Both the position numbers and the translations under genes were made by a program. From Rhodocyclus gracilis (GTDB lineage Bacteria > Pseudomonadota > Gammaproteobacteria > Burkholderiales > Rhodocyclaceae), in the NCBI RefSeq assembly GCF_009617575.1, contig NZ_WIXJ01000001.1:372001-436000 (forward strand): 64,000 bases of DNA, written 5' to 3'. A model generated the notes under the pieces. That model ran no database searches. It was given only the letters and a program-made list of their open reading frames with translations, and had not been told where the DNA came from. Numbering within the stretch: position 1 is the stretch's first letter; every line of letters starts with the position of its first letter. Shown here in pieces: positions 1-9,576 of this stretch.

Positions 1-359
1 GGCAAGTCCGCTACCGGCTCCGCCTCGGCCCAACGCCGCAGAACGTCGAAGTGCGGCAGCAGCACCGGGCGACCGGCAAGCCGCACGAAGGACTGGCGCA
101 ACTCGGAAGCAATCGGCAGCGAGGGCGCCAGCACCAGCCAGGCCGAAAAGTCGTCGTCGCTGCCCCCGCAATCGTCGCGAACGGCAGCGATACGCGCCAG
201 CATCGCCTGCGCCACCGCATCGAAAAATCCGTCGCCGGGAGGCAAGGCCCGCGTCGCGATGGCGGCGGCGAATGTGGCGAGCTTCTCCGTATTGGTAGAC
301 ACCGCCGGTAATGCGCCAGCGCCCGCGCTATCCGCCGCGCTGGAAACCGGGCCGGTCAT
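1..359 (-). CDS. Partial AddB/RecB-like PD-(D/E)XK nuclease, N-terminus only
   Basis: This reading frame starts at the ATG at 359-357 on the minus strand and stays open to the window edge, giving about 119 residues. After a low-complexity alanine/glycine start, the stretch LAPSLPIASELR, followed about 15 residues later by VLLPHFDVLRRWAE, resembles the N-terminal helicase-like part of AddB-type or 'probable DNA repair protein' nucleases. Those proteins act in double-strand-break end processing. The nuclease motif would lie outside the window, so the assignment rests on a weak N-terminal resemblance. The gene follows fdxA on the same strand after 22 bases and could be cotranscribed with it. Confidence 0.5.
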   Translation of the reverse strand, partial: MTGPVSSAADSAGAGALPAVSTNTEKLATFAAAIATRALPPGDGFFDAVAQAMLARIAAVRDDCGGSDDDFSAWLVLAPSLPIASELRQSFVRLAGRPVLLPHFDVLRRWAEAEPVADL

Positions 360-381
360 TGCTGCACCGGCAGGTCAACGC

Positions 382-705
382 TCAGCGTTCGAGCAGGGAA
401 CGCTTGTTCGGCGCGCGGTTCCACTCGTCCGCGTCGGCAGCGGGCGCCCGACTGGCGGTAATCGGCGGCCACTGCTTGGCCAATTCGGCGTTCAGGGCGA
501 TGAACGCATGCTGCGCCGCCGGCACGTCGTCCTCGGCAAGAATCGCCTCGGCCGGGCACTCGGCAACGCAAAGCGTGCAATCGATGCACTCGTCGGGATC
601 GATGACCAGAAAATTCGGCCCTTCGCGGAAGCAATCGACAGGGCAGACGTCGACACAGTCGGTGTATTTGCATTTGATGCAGTTTTCGGTAACGACATAC
701 GCCAT
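382..705 (-). CDS. fdxA: 7Fe ferredoxin FdxA
   Basis: This is a cytoplasmic electron carrier of 107 residues, the usual length for FdxA of the Azotobacter FdI type. Cysteines 9, 17 and 50 fit the [3Fe-4S] cluster, and cysteines 21, 40, 43 and 46 fit the [4Fe-4S] cluster; the [12 protein letters not shown] motif is intact. The C-terminal half is the usual helical extension ([11 protein letters not shown]). Family knowledge: these ferredoxins serve low-potential reductions, but the physiological partner is not given by the context. It is divergent from trxA across a 465-base gap, and an AddB-like nuclease gene follows 22 bases downstream. Confidence 0.95.
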   Translation of the reverse strand: MAYVVTENCIKCKYTDCVDVCPVDCFREGPNFLVIDPDECIDCTLCVAECPAEAILAEDDVPAAQHAFIALNAELAKQWPPITASRAPAADADEWNRAPNKRSLLER

Positions 706-1170
706 GATGGTTGTACTCCGCAGTCCCTTCGAGGTGTGTCTGCGCGGCCACTATAGCGTATCGCCGGGAGGCGGGTTTGCTTCCCTTGGCGGATTTTTTT
801 CGCTAGCATACCGCGCTGATTGATCGCTGATTCATGACGAATCGCGCTGGTTGATTGATGCATTCCCGAGCACCACCAAGGCGCCGTCTGCATCGCACAC
901 CGTTCGACGCAAGGTGTCCTGAGCGGTTCCCCTGAAGTTATCGACGCTCGCCGGAACACCCCGGCTCCGGCCACCGCTCCACTGCCTGCAGAAACGTCCG
1001 CCTCGACATCCTTCAGCTCACGCTGCGCTCCAGACCGCCCTCACCCCCTCCGCATACCGCACGCCCGTCGACGATTCTCACGACCGCGAAAACTTCTCAC
1101 GTCTTGCCCCCTCGAACGCTACGGATTCATCGTATCCGTTCATCCCTTGATCACGCGAAAGGCCATTTCA
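706..1170. other. Intergenic region between divergent fdxA and trxA
   Basis: I find no convincing gene here. Reading frames in the region are out of phase with any recognisable family and lack ribosome binding sites. On the minus strand a TATAGT hexamer at 755-750 is a possible -10 for fdxA, without a good -35. On the plus strand AAAGG at 1158-1162 is the trxA ribosome binding site. Confidence 0.5.
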
Positions 1171-1497
1171 ATGAGCGAACATATTCACTACGTCACTGAT
1201 GACAGTTTTGCCAGCGAGGTTCTGCAATCGACGCAGCCGGTGCTGGTCGATTACTGGGCCGAATGGTGTGGCCCGTGCAAGATGATCGCCCCTCTGCTCG
1301 ACGAAGTCGCCAAGGACTATGCCGGCCGCCTCAAGGTCGCCAAGCTGAATATTGACGACAATCCCAAGACGCCGGCCAATTTCGGCATCCGTGGCATCCC
1401 GACGCTGATGCTCTTCAAAAATGGCAATGTCGAGGCGACGAAGGTCGGCGCCCTGTCGAAATCGGCGCTTGCAGCGTTTATTGACAGCAACTTGTGA
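1171..1497 (+). CDS. trxA: Thioredoxin TrxA
   Basis: A cytoplasmic disulfide reductase of 108 residues (the E. coli protein has 109). The active site WCGPC is at 32-36, the buried aspartate is D27 and the cis-proline is P77 (IRGIPT). I chose the ATG at 1171 rather than an in-frame TTG at 1147 because AAAGG lies 8 bases upstream and the protein then matches family length. Thioredoxin supplies electrons to reductases such as methionine sulfoxide reductase and aerobic ribonucleotide reductase. The order trxA-rho-rpmE on one strand is common in Beta- and Gammaproteobacteria. Confidence 0.97.
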   Translation: MSEHIHYVTDDSFASEVLQSTQPVLVDYWAEWCGPCKMIAPLLDEVAKDYAGRLKVAKLNIDDNPKTPANFGIRGIPTLMLFKNGNVEATKVGALSKSALAAFIDSNL

Positions 1498-1807
1498 AGT
1501 CGATAGGCTCCGCCAACCGTTTCGAGTCGCGCGGCCACCGATGACAGGCTACTAGCCGGCCGCCGCGCGATATCACAGACGCCCGGCCTCCCGGATTCGC
1601 CCGCGTCCTTACCATCCCGAAACCTCCCCGCTCCAACGCTCTCCGCTCTCTTCGAGACTTTTTCTCCCTGCTCTGTCGGACGCGTCGAATCCTCCTGTCA
1701 TCGGCGATTGCGACGCGCACAGCCCACACGTTCCGTTCGCCCGGCAGCTTTCGCTGTACCAGTTGCCCGGCTCGACCTCCGTTTCATCTCTCTCCGCTCG
1801 ACCGCCC
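1498..1807 (+). promoter_or_regulatory. Long leader between trxA and rho
   Basis: A 310-base, pyrimidine-rich non-coding stretch precedes rho. An inverted repeat CGCGCGGC/GCCGCGCG (1528-1535 and 1562-1569) lies just after trxA and could form a hairpin, but no T-run follows it. Rho is autoregulated through a long, C-rich leader in E. coli. The high C content after 1580 (stretches such as CTCCCGGATTCGCCCGCGTCC) would suit a rho-utilisation site. That role is inference. Confidence 0.4.
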
Positions 1808-3064
1808 ATGCACCTTTCCGAACTCAAAGCCCTCCACGTCAGCCAACTCCTCGAGATGGCCGTCGCCAACAACATCGAGGGTGCCAACCGCCTGCGCAAG
1901 CATGAGTTGATCTTCGCCCTGCTGAAGAATCAGGCCAAAAAAGGCGAGACCATCTTCGGCGACGGAGCCCTCGAAACACTGCCGGATGGCTTCGGTTTCC
2001 TGCGTTCGCCCGACACGTCCTACCTCGCCAGCACCGACGACATCTACGTCAGCCCCAGCCAGATCCGCCGCTTCAACCTGCACACCGGCGATACGATCGA
2101 AGGCGAGATCCGCACGCCGAAAGAAGGCGAACGCTACTTCGCGCTGGTCAAGGTCGACCGCATCAACGGCGAACCGCCGGAAGCCTCGAAGAACAAGATC
2201 CTCTTCGAAAACCTGACGCCGCTGCACCCGAACGAACATCTGCGTCTCGAACGCGACATCCGCGGCGAAGAAAACATCACCAGCCGTATCGTCGACATCA
2301 TTGCGCCCATCGGCAAAGGCCAGCGCGGCCTGCTCGTTGCCAGCCCGAAGAGCGGCAAGACGGTGATGATGCAGCACATCGCGCACGCCATCACCAGCAA
2401 CCACCCGGACGTGATGCTGATCGTCCTGCTCATCGACGAGCGCCCCGAAGAAGTCACCGAAATGCTGCGCTCGGTACGCGGCGAAGTGGTTGCCTCGACT
2501 TTCGATGAACCGGCCACGCGTCACGTACAGGTCGCTGAAATGGTTATCGAAAAGGCCAAGCGACTCGTTGAACACAAGAAGGATGTGGTCATCCTGCTCG
2601 ACTCGATCACCCGTCTGGCGCGCGCCTACAACACCGTGCAACCGGCCTCCGGCAAGGTGCTGACCGGTGGTGTCGACGCCAATGCGCTGCAAAAACCGAA
2701 GCGCTTCTTCGGCGCCGCCCGCAATATTGAAGAAGGCGGCTCGCTGACGATCATTGCCACCGCGTTGATCGACACCGGCAGCCGTATGGACGAGGTGATC
2801 TACGAGGAATTCAAGGGCACCGGCAACATGGAAATCCACCTCGACCGCCGCATGGCCGAGAAACGGGTGTATCCGGCCATCAACGTCAATCGCTCCGGCA
2901 CCCGTCGCGAAGAACTGCTGCTCAAGCCCGACGTCCTGCAAAAGATGTGGGTGCTGCGCAAGCTGCTCTACAACATGGACGATCTCGACGCGATGGAATT
3001 CCTGCTCGACAAGATCCGCTCGACCAAGAATAACGGTGAGTTCTTCGACGCCATGCGCCGCTGA
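1808..3064 (+). CDS. rho: Transcription termination factor Rho
   Basis: A hexameric RNA-dependent ATPase helicase that ends transcription at C-rich unstructured RNA. It has 418 residues against 419 in E. coli. The ATG at 1808 gives the family N-terminus [18 protein letters not shown]; an upstream in-frame TTG would add 15 unrelated residues. The N-terminal OB/cold-shock RNA-binding part (GFGFLRSP) is followed by the Walker A SPKSGKT (179-185, lysine 184), Walker B ([10 protein letters not shown]), and the Q-loop and R-loop regions around [21 protein letters not shown]. No expected motif is missing. Confidence 0.99.
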   Translation: MHLSELKALHVSQLLEMAVANNIEGANRLRKHELIFALLKNQAKKGETIFGDGALETLPDGFGFLRSPDTSYLASTDDIYVSPSQIRRFNLHTGDTIEGEIRTPKEGERYFALVKVDRINGEPPEASKNKILFENLTPLHPNEHLRLERDIRGEENITSRIVDIIAPIGKGQRGLLVASPKSGKTVMMQHIAHAITSNHPDVMLIVLLIDERPEEVTEMLRSVRGEVVASTFDEPATRHVQVAEMVIEKAKRLVEHKKDVVILLDSITRLARAYNTVQPASGKVLTGGVDANALQKPKRFFGAARNIEEGGSLTIIATALIDTGSRMDEVIYEEFKGTGNMEIHLDRRMAEKRVYPAINVNRSGTRREELLLKPDVLQKMWVLRKLLYNMDDLDAMEFLLDKIRSTKNNGEFFDAMRR

Positions 3065-3191
3065 CCCCTCACCTAAACCCTGGCGGATGTGCTGCCGACC
3101 TTGCGCTAGGGCGACGAAACGCGGATAATCGCGCGCTTTAGCGATTCCGCCGCGCGCCACCGGCTAAACCGAACCTCAGAAAGATCACGCG

Positions 3192-3407
3192 ATGAAGACC
3201 GAAGGCCATCCCGATTACAACGAAATCCAGGTGACTTGCTCCTGTGGCAACACCTTCACCACGCACTCGACGATGAAGAAGGCTCTGACCATCGAAGTCT
3301 GCTCCAACTGCCACCCGTTCTACACCGGCAAGCAGAAGATCGTCGACACCGCTGGCCGCGTCGAGAAGTTCAACCAAAAATACGGCGCGATGCGCAAGTC
3401 CGCCTAA
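3192..3407 (+). CDS. rpmE: Ribosomal protein bL31, zinc-binding type
   Basis: A 71-residue protein of the large ribosomal subunit. Four cysteines (C16, C18, C37, C40) form the zinc site of the C+ form, so this is RpmE and not the zinc-free paralogue YkgM/RpmE2. The N-terminus [20 protein letters not shown] is typical of Betaproteobacteria. The gene lies 127 bases after rho and is followed at 3489-3511 by a strong intrinsic terminator. Confidence 0.97.
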   Translation: MKTEGHPDYNEIQVTCSCGNTFTTHSTMKKALTIEVCSNCHPFYTGKQKIVDTAGRVEKFNQKYGAMRKSA

Positions 3408-3488
3408 GGTATGGTCGTTTGCGCGCCGGCCATCGCGGCAGTCGCGCCAACCCAACCGACGGCGTTGCCGTAGTGGTTTATTCCGAAA

Positions 3489-3511
3489 GGCAGCCTGCGG
3501 GCTGCCTTTTT
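3489..3511 (+). terminator. Rho-independent terminator after rpmE
   Basis: Perfect 7-bp stem GGCAGCC (3489-3495) and GGCTGCC (3500-3506), loop TGCG, followed by TTTTT. It closes the rho-rpmE transcription unit and lies 52 bases before the next gene. Confidence 0.9.
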
Positions 3512-3563
3512 GTTGCCGCAGAACAGATCCTCCATCGTCCTCGCCAAGGCCCGTTCACCGGCA

Positions 3564-5327
3564 ATGCCCGCACTCCCCGAACATAGCCGCTTCAAGGGAA
3601 TCCCGCTGCCGCCGCGTGGCTGGCCGCTGGCCATTCTGCTCGCGCTCTATCTGCTGCCGGGCCTGATTGGTCACGACCCGTGGAAGGTCGACGACGCCGA
3701 GGCATTTGGCGTCATCCGCGACATGCTGGTGCGCGGCCATTGGCTGACACCGACACTCGCCGGCCAACCGGTCTTCGAGGCGCCGCTGTACTACTGGATC
3801 GCCGCCGTGCTCGGCCAACTGCTGGCCTGGCCGCTGGCGACGGTACTGCCGCTGCACGATGCCGTGCGGCTGACCAGCGCTGGCTTCGCCCTCCTCGTAC
3901 TCGGCTTTGTCCACCTCGCCGCGCGGGCGCTCTATGGGCGCGAATATGCCGTCGCCGCCCCCTTGATCCTCGCCGGCAGCATCGGTTTTCTCGTGCATGC
4001 GCACGAAATGCAGCCGATGCTCGTGCCGCTGGCAGCCTACGCCGCCGCCTACTGGGCGCTCGCCATGCTTGACCGCCGGCCGTGGATGGCCGGCATCGCC
4101 TTCGGCAGCGCCTTGGGCCTCGGCCTTTTGGGCGGAGGTTTGGCGCCGATGGTCTGGCTGCTACCCGTCGGACTGATGGCCTTCGTACTCAGCCAGCAAA
4201 AAACGCGCACCGGCCCGGCCCTGCTGCTCGGCGTACTGGTTGCCGCAACCTGGCTCGCCCTCTGGCTGGTGCCGCTGGCCCTGCGCGATCCGGCGTATTT
4301 CGCCGGCTGGCAACGCGCGACGCTGGCGCACTTCGGCAGCACAGAATCGCCACTCGACACCGCGCTTGGCTATCTCAACCTGCTGCCCTGGTACGCGCTG
4401 CCGGCGCTGCCGCTGGCGGCGTGGACCCTGTGGATCAAGCGCCGCGAGATCGCCACGCCGGCGCTCGCGCTGCCGCTCGCCGGCTTTCTCCTCCTCTGGC
4501 TCGGCCTGTGCCTGACCTATCAGGCGCGCAGCGTGCCCGCCCTGCTCTTGCTGCCGCCCCTAGTCTTGCTGGCGGTGCCCGGCGTACCGTCGCTGCGGCG
4601 CGGCGCCGCGAACGCCTTCGACTGGTTCGCCATGCTCAGCTTCTCGCTGCTGGCCGTGCTGCTCTGCGTTGGCTGGAGCGCGATGGTATTCGGCTGGCCG
4701 GAGCAACTGGCGCAACAGGCCGTCCGCCTGGAGCCGGGATTCGTCGGTCACTTCCACTGGCTGCCCACCCTGCTCGCCGCATTCGGCTGCCTTGCCTGGA
4801 TCTGGCTAATCATCACCAGTGCCCGCTCACCTTTCCGCGGCATGGCGCACTGGGCCGCTGGCGTCACACTGTTCTGGCTGCTGGCGAGCACGCTCTGGCA
4901 GCCGTGGGTCGATTACGGCAAAACCTACCGCCCGCTCTCCGTCGCCGTCGCCCGCGCCTTGCCCGCCGACCACGGCTGCATTGCCGGCGCCCAGTTGGGC
5001 GGCGCGCAACGCGCCTCGCTCGACTACTTCGGCGGCATCACCACCGTGCCGCAACTCTCCGCCGCTGGCCGCGAGTGCCGCTGGCTGCTGACACAGTCCT
5101 CCGGCCGTCACGACGAAGTATCGCCCGGCGAACATTGGAAAAAAGTCTGGGAAGGCGGCCGCCCTGGCGACCGCAACGAGCGATTCCGCCTCTACCGTCA
5201 CACCGGCGCGCTGACGCCGGACGCAGCATCAGTGCGAGAGTTGGTTCAGGAGTCGGCCAGCGAGCGTGCGGGTGAATCCAACGCTTCCACCGCCCCCGTC
5301 AACGCGCCCGCCACGCCGGGGCGCTAA
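3564..5327 (+). CDS. ArnT-like membrane glycosyltransferase (PMT/GT-C family)
   Basis: A 587-residue multi-pass inner-membrane protein of the dolichyl-phosphate-mannose/ArnT superfamily. The first periplasmic loop has the acidic motif DPWKVDDAEAFG, followed by the GHWLTPTLAGQPVFEAPLYY-type region that precedes the helical bundle in ArnT. About 11 hydrophobic segments follow, with a soluble C-terminal domain from about residue 480. I start it at the ATG at 3564; a TTG at 3510 would begin inside the rpmE terminator. The donor is presumably an undecaprenyl-phosphate sugar and the acceptor is unknown. A second, more typical ArnT lies at 49419-51092. Confidence 0.8.
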   Translation: MPALPEHSRFKGIPLPPRGWPLAILLALYLLPGLIGHDPWKVDDAEAFGVIRDMLVRGHWLTPTLAGQPVFEAPLYYWIAAVLGQLLAWPLATVLPLHDAVRLTSAGFALLVLGFVHLAARALYGREYAVAAPLILAGSIGFLVHAHEMQPMLVPLAAYAAAYWALAMLDRRPWMAGIAFGSALGLGLLGGGLAPMVWLLPVGLMAFVLSQQKTRTGPALLLGVLVAATWLALWLVPLALRDPAYFAGWQRATLAHFGSTESPLDTALGYLNLLPWYALPALPLAAWTLWIKRREIATPALALPLAGFLLLWLGLCLTYQARSVPALLLLPPLVLLAVPGVPSLRRGAANAFDWFAMLSFSLLAVLLCVGWSAMVFGWPEQLAQQAVRLEPGFVGHFHWLPTLLAAFGCLAWIWLIITSARSPFRGMAHWAAGVTLFWLLASTLWQPWVDYGKTYRPLSVAVARALPADHGCIAGAQLGGAQRASLDYFGGITTVPQLSAAGRECRWLLTQSSGRHDEVSPGEHWKKVWEGGRPGDRNERFRLYRHTGALTPDAASVRELVQESASERAGESNASTAPVNAPATPGR

Positions 5328-5365
5328 GCCTCCCGGCGCGAAGCGCCGCACTCGCGCCGAAAAAC

Positions 5366-5911
5366 TCAGACGCGGAAAAAGTGCTCGCGGTAATACCGCA
5401 ATTCGGCAATCGACTCGCGAATATCTGCCAACGCCGTATGCGCGCCCTGTTTCGCAAAACCCTTGTAGATCTCGGGCTGCCAGCGCCGACAGAGTTCCTT
5501 GACCGTGCTGACGTCGAGATTGCGATAGTGGAACCAGTCTTCCAGCTGCGGCATGTAGCGCACCATGAAGCGCCGATCCTGACCGATGGAATTGCCGCAC
5601 ATCGGCGTCGTCCGCTGCGCCACGTACTCGCCAGTAAAGGCCAGCGCCGCCGCCTCGACCGCCGCCTCATCGAGCGTTGACGCACGCACGCGGTCGATCA
5701 AGCCCGAACGGCCGTGCGTCTTCTTGTTCCAGTCGTCCATCGCGTCGAGCACGGCGTCTGACTGATGCACAACCCACACCGGCGATTCAGCAATGACATC
5801 GAGATTGCTGTCGGTAACGATCATCGCCAGTTCGATGATGCGTTCGCGCTCCGGATCAAGTCCGGTCATTTCCATATCCAACCACACCAGGTGGTTTGCA
5901 TCCTGTGCCAT
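5366..5911 (-). CDS. orn: Oligoribonuclease
   Basis: A DEDDh 3'-5' exoribonuclease that degrades 2-5-mers, including pGpG from cyclic di-GMP turnover. It has 181 residues, identical in length to E. coli Orn. The first exonuclease motif is [14 protein letters not shown] near the N-terminus, and the last has [11 protein letters not shown] near the C-terminus. The start at the ATG 5911-5909 ([12 protein letters not shown]) fits the family; upstream in-frame codons would add 35 non-homologous residues. The gene is divergent from the M48 peptidase. Its role is relevant here because two diguanylate cyclase or phosphodiesterase proteins are encoded at 27.9-33.8 kb. Confidence 0.98.
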   Translation of the reverse strand: MAQDANHLVWLDMEMTGLDPERERIIELAMIVTDSNLDVIAESPVWVVHQSDAVLDAMDDWNKKTHGRSGLIDRVRASTLDEAAVEAAALAFTGEYVAQRTTPMCGNSIGQDRRFMVRYMPQLEDWFHYRNLDVSTVKELCRRWQPEIYKGFAKQGAHTALADIRESIAELRYYREHFFRV

Positions 5912-6039
5912 ATAATCCGCCCATCTTCTGAATAAACGCCGCGCGCTGCAACAGGCGCCTGCGCGAGTACCGCTGCCTGGGCAGACCGGAGTGTCCGCCG
6001 TCGTCGGCGCGGCCATTTTCTCACACTGCCAGACTGCGC

Positions 6040-7293
6040 ATGAACGCCTTCACCCTCCTCTTTCTACTCACCCTCGCGGCCAGCGTCGGCATCCGGCTCT
6101 GGCTCGCGCAACGGCAGATCACGCACGTCGTCGCCCACCGCGATGCGCCGCCACCGCAATTCGCCGACCGGATCGACGTCTTCGCCCATCGTCGCGCCGC
6201 TGACTACACCATCGCCCGCACCTTCTTCGGCGTCGTCGCGCTCGGTGTTGAAACGCTTCTCCTGCTTGTGCTGACGCTGGGAGGCGGGGTCGCCGCACTG
6301 CACGCGTTCTGGCAAAACCATCTGGCAGGTTTAGCCGGCGGCGCCGCGCTCATCCTCAGCGTCATCGCCCTGGGTGCCGTGATCGACTTGCCATTGGCCT
6401 GGTGGCGGCAGTTCGTCATCGAAGCGCGCTTTGGCTTCAACCGCATGACGCCGCACCTCTTCTTCGCCGACCTCGCGCGGCAGACGGCACTCGGCGCGCT
6501 GATCGGCGTGCCCGTGATTTTCGCAGCGCTCTGGCTGATGGAACGCATGGGCAGCGCTTGGTGGATATGGGTCTGGCTGTTCTGGTGCGGCCTCAACCTC
6601 CTGCTGCTTTTCATCTACCCGACCTGGATTGCGCCGCTGTTCAACCGTTTCACGCCGCTGGAGAACGCCTCGCTCAAATCACGCATCGAGGCCTTGCTCG
6701 CCCGGTGTGGCTTTGCTGCGGCCGGTTTCTTCGTCATGGACGGCTCGCGCCGCTCAGCGCACGGCAACGCCTATTTCACGGGCTTTGGCCGCAACAAGCG
6801 CATCGTTTTTTTCGACACCCTGCTGGCGCGCCTGCAAGCCAATGAAATCGAGGCGGTGCTCGCCCATGAACTGGGCCACTTCCGTCGGCATCACGTCATC
6901 AAACGGATCGCCCTGCTTTTCGGCCTGTCATTTGCCATGCTGGCGATTCTCGGCTACGTCGCCGATGCCCCCTGGTTCTACCAGGGGCTGGGCGCGGGCT
7001 TCGGCGACGAAAAGAGCGCCGCGCTGGCCTTGGTGCTCTTCTTCCTCGTCGCGCCGGTTTTCTCCTTTTTCCTGACGCCGTGGATGAGCCTGCTGTCACG
7101 CCGCCACGAGTTCGAGGCCGATCAGTTCGCTGCCGAACACGCCGCTGCGGCCGATCTCGTCAGCGCCTTGGTCAAGCTCTACGAAGACAACGCCGCAACG
7201 CTGACGCCTGATCCGCTGCACTCGCTGTTTTACGATTCACACCCGCCGGCCGCCCTGCGTATTGCCCGGCTGAGCCCACCGGCCGCCACATGA
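6040..7293 (+). CDS. M48 family metallopeptidase (Ste24/CAAX-protease-like)
   Basis: A 417-residue integral membrane zinc peptidase. Several hydrophobic segments come before and after the catalytic HELGH at 276-280, and the second zinc-site motif is EFEAD at 357-361. The conserved FGFNRMT and [10 protein letters not shown] segments identify the Ste24-type subgroup rather than HtpX. The bacterial role is probably membrane-protein quality control; prenyl-protein processing is not expected in this organism. The last four bases (ATGA, 7290-7293) overlap the start of phhB, so translation is likely coupled. Confidence 0.92.
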   Translation: MNAFTLLFLLTLAASVGIRLWLAQRQITHVVAHRDAPPPQFADRIDVFAHRRAADYTIARTFFGVVALGVETLLLLVLTLGGGVAALHAFWQNHLAGLAGGAALILSVIALGAVIDLPLAWWRQFVIEARFGFNRMTPHLFFADLARQTALGALIGVPVIFAALWLMERMGSAWWIWVWLFWCGLNLLLLFIYPTWIAPLFNRFTPLENASLKSRIEALLARCGFAAAGFFVMDGSRRSAHGNAYFTGFGRNKRIVFFDTLLARLQANEIEAVLAHELGHFRRHHVIKRIALLFGLSFAMLAILGYVADAPWFYQGLGAGFGDEKSAALALVLFFLVAPVFSFFLTPWMSLLSRRHEFEADQFAAEHAAAADLVSALVKLYEDNAATLTPDPLHSLFYDSHPPAALRIARLSPPAAT

Positions 7294-7646
7294 CGCTTCC
7301 GACCGCACCACTACACGACGAGCATTGCCGTGCCATGCACGGCGCGGCGGATCGTCTCGACGACGCCACGGCGGCAGCGCTACTCGGCCAGCTTAAGGGC
7401 TGGCGCATCGTCAACGGGCGGTTGCGCAAAGAAGTTCCGGTCGCCGATTTCGTTGCCGCGATGCAGCTTGCCAATGCCGTCGCGAACATTGCCGAGCGCG
7501 AAACCCACCACCCGGAGCTTGCCATCGCTTACGCTCGCGTCCGCATCGATTTTTGTACCCACGATGTCGGCGGTCTGTCGCGCAACGATTTCATCTGCGC
7601 AGCCAGAATCGACCGGCTGCCGTTTCTTTCCGGAGCATCATCCTGA
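7290..7646 (+). CDS. phhB: 4a-hydroxytetrahydrobiopterin dehydratase (pterin carbinolamine dehydratase)
   Basis: A small enzyme of 118 residues that dehydrates 4a-hydroxytetrahydropterin. The signature ERETHHPEL is followed by a VRIDFCTHDVGGLSRNDF segment typical of PCD/DCoH. No phenylalanine hydroxylase lies in the window, so the protein may act with a distant PhhA or in another pterin pathway. The start overlaps the M48 stop (ATGA) and the stop overlaps the proposed rsgA start. This makes a three-gene translationally coupled block. Confidence 0.93.
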   Translation: MTLPTAPLHDEHCRAMHGAADRLDDATAAALLGQLKGWRIVNGRLRKEVPVADFVAAMQLANAVANIAERETHHPELAIAYARVRIDFCTHDVGGLSRNDFICAARIDRLPFLSGASS

Positions 7647-8509
7647 GCATCCACGGAGAAGTCGTTGCCGCGCATGGCCGGCAATATCGCGTCGCACTCG
7701 CCGACGGGACGACCGTGCTGGCCTTCCCGCGCGGAAAAAAAAGCGAGATTGCCTGCGGTGACCGCGTCGACGTGACGCCCGGCGGCGACGGACAGGCGGT
7801 CATCGACGCCATCCTGCCACGACAGTCGCTGCTCTACCGCTCGGACGAATTCCGCCGCAAGCTGATCGCCGCCAACGTCACGCAGATCGTCTTTGTCGTC
7901 GCCGTTGAACCCGGCTTTTCCGACGAATTGCTGACGCGCTGCCTCGTCGCCGCCGAAGATCAGGACTTGCGCCTGCTCATCGTCCTCAACAAATGCGACC
8001 TGCAAGACCGCATTGCCCCGGCGCGCGCGCTGCTCGCCCCGTTCACGCAGCTCGGCTACAGCGTCCTCGAACTGTCCGCACAAAGTAGCGCGGAAGCCTT
8101 GCGCCCGCAGCTTTCCGGGCAAACGAGCGTGCTTGTCGGACAATCCGGCATGGGTAAATCGACGCTGATCAACGCGCTGATCCCCGGCGCCGCCGCTGCC
8201 ACGCGCGAGATTTCCGCCGCGCTCGATTCCGGCAAGCACACGACGACGCACGCGACGCTCTATCGCTTCGACGCCGACTCGGCGCTGATCGACTCCCCAG
8301 GTTTGCAGGAACTCGGCCTCCACCACCTCGACATCGGCGCCATCGAACAGGGCTTTGTTGAATTCCGGCCCTTTCTCGGCCACTGCCGCTTCCGCAACTG
8401 TCGGCACGAGCGCGAACCGGACTGTGCGCTACGCGCCGCCGTCGCCGACGGCCATATCCATCCACGCCGCTTCGAGGCCTTCCGCACCCTGCGCGCGCAA
8501 TCGGAGTAG
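7643..8509 (+). CDS. rsgA: Ribosome small-subunit GTPase RsgA, probable CTG start
   Basis: A circularly permuted GTPase that helps 30S subunit maturation. An OB-fold N-terminus (SIHGEVVAAHGRQYRVAL) is followed by G4 (LNKCD), G1 (GQSGMGKST, 166-174), G3 (DSPG), and a C-terminal zinc knuckle (GHCRFRNCRHEREPDC). No ATG, GTG or TTG lies at the family start point. The CTG at 7643 has GGAG (7632-7635) 7 bases upstream and overlaps the phhB stop as CTGA, giving 288 residues with a normal N-terminus. An in-frame TTG at 7553 would add 30 unrelated residues. Confidence 0.9.
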   Translation: MSIHGEVVAAHGRQYRVALADGTTVLAFPRGKKSEIACGDRVDVTPGGDGQAVIDAILPRQSLLYRSDEFRRKLIAANVTQIVFVVAVEPGFSDELLTRCLVAAEDQDLRLLIVLNKCDLQDRIAPARALLAPFTQLGYSVLELSAQSSAEALRPQLSGQTSVLVGQSGMGKSTLINALIPGAAAATREISAALDSGKHTTTHATLYRFDADSALIDSPGLQELGLHHLDIGAIEQGFVEFRPFLGHCRFRNCRHEREPDCALRAAVADGHIHPRRFEAFRTLRAQSE

Positions 8510-8656
8510 GCCACCGCCGGCGCCTTGGCTGGTCAGCCACTCGCCGGCGCCGCCGTCGAAAACGCCCGGCGGCTCGACAGCGCACGCGGGTGAGCGGCGG
8601 CCATACCGGCCACCACCCTGTGCACCTTCTCCCGCCCCCGCTCCCTGAACGCCTCG

Positions 8657-9403
8657 CTACGCCGTCGGGGTACCGCCCGTCTTCGGCGCGAGCGATTTTT
8701 TTGCTGCGCCCGCTTTGCCGGGTTTGGGAGTTTTGGCGGGTGCCGGGCTCTTCGCGGCGACTGCGCTCTTGCCTGCCGGCGCCTTGGCGGGGGCGGCGAC
8801 CTTGGCCGCTTTGCCGCCAGGGGCACTGGCGGCGGCGCTCGTCCTTGCCGCCGTCGTCGATGTCGCGGACGCTGCGCGCTCTGGAAGCGCTGTTAGCGGA
8901 GCGACCGCCTCCGCCGCCTTTGTCACCTTTGTCTTAGCCGGCGCGCTCTTTTTCGGCGCGGCCTTGCTCGTTGGTATAGCAGCAGGGGCGCGCGCCTTAG
9001 CTGCCGGAGCAGCGGTTTGCGCGCGCAACTCCTCGACCGCCGCGGTCAGTTCGGCAATGCGCCGGGAGAGTTTGTCGATTTCCTTGCGCGACGGCACGCC
9101 CAAGCCATCCAGCGCCTGCGTCAATTGCGAAGACACGCGTTGTTCCAGCCGATCCCAGGTGCCACCGGCCTTGCGCGCGAGTTCGGCGAGTTTCTCGTCG
9201 CCCAGCGCACGGGTACGGGATTGAATCGTCTCGCCTTCCTTGACCAAGGCGTCGAACACCTTGCCGCCTTCGGCCTGCGCCTTGGCGAAGGCGCCCAGCC
9301 CGGCCAACCAGATTTGCTGCGCCGATTCCTTGATGGCCGACGTCAACGGAGTTTCCGACGTTTCGCCCAGACTGCCGGCGAGTGCTTTTTGCTTCTTGCC
9401 CAT
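8657..9403 (-). CDS. Phasin, polyhydroxyalkanoate granule-associated protein
   Basis: A 248-residue protein of the PhaF/PhaI type. Residues about 15-125 form the amphipathic phasin domain (SAIKESAQQIWLAGLGAFAK), with a coiled-coil segment RRIAELTAAVEELRAQ. From about residue 130 to the end it is a low-complexity Ala/Pro/Lys tail with repeated AKxPAPAK-like units, as in histone-H1-like PhaF tails that bind the nucleoid. The start is the ATG at 9403 (MGKKQKALAG); an upstream GTG adds five residues. It should coat PHA granules and may distribute them at division. The gene is on the same strand as, and downstream of, a lipase-like hydrolase. Confidence 0.9.
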   Translation of the reverse strand: MGKKQKALAGSLGETSETPLTSAIKESAQQIWLAGLGAFAKAQAEGGKVFDALVKEGETIQSRTRALGDEKLAELARKAGGTWDRLEQRVSSQLTQALDGLGVPSRKEIDKLSRRIAELTAAVEELRAQTAAPAAKARAPAAIPTSKAAPKKSAPAKTKVTKAAEAVAPLTALPERAASATSTTAARTSAAASAPGGKAAKVAAPAKAPAGKSAVAAKSPAPAKTPKPGKAGAAKKSLAPKTGGTPTA

Positions 9404-9576
9404 AGTCCCTATCCTCAAAAGTCGTTACACACTGAGTCGTCACACCGGCACCACGACGCTGCGGCGCGGCGCGCATGTCAGTGTAGTGACAAATCGCAAC
9501 GCCGGCACATCCGTTTGGCTCAGGGCGGCGCGACGAGGAGACCTCACCGCTCGCCTGCCGCGACACCTTCGTCCGC

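Noticed and set aside
1784-3160. 458-codon minus-strand frame over rho
   Set aside because: It is a shadow of rho: no ribosome binding site and low-complexity composition.
8657-8990. Possible tandem repeat or CRISPR-like array
   Set aside because: The repetitive look comes from Ala/Pro/Lys codons in the phasin tail. There are no equal-length repeats with unique spacers.
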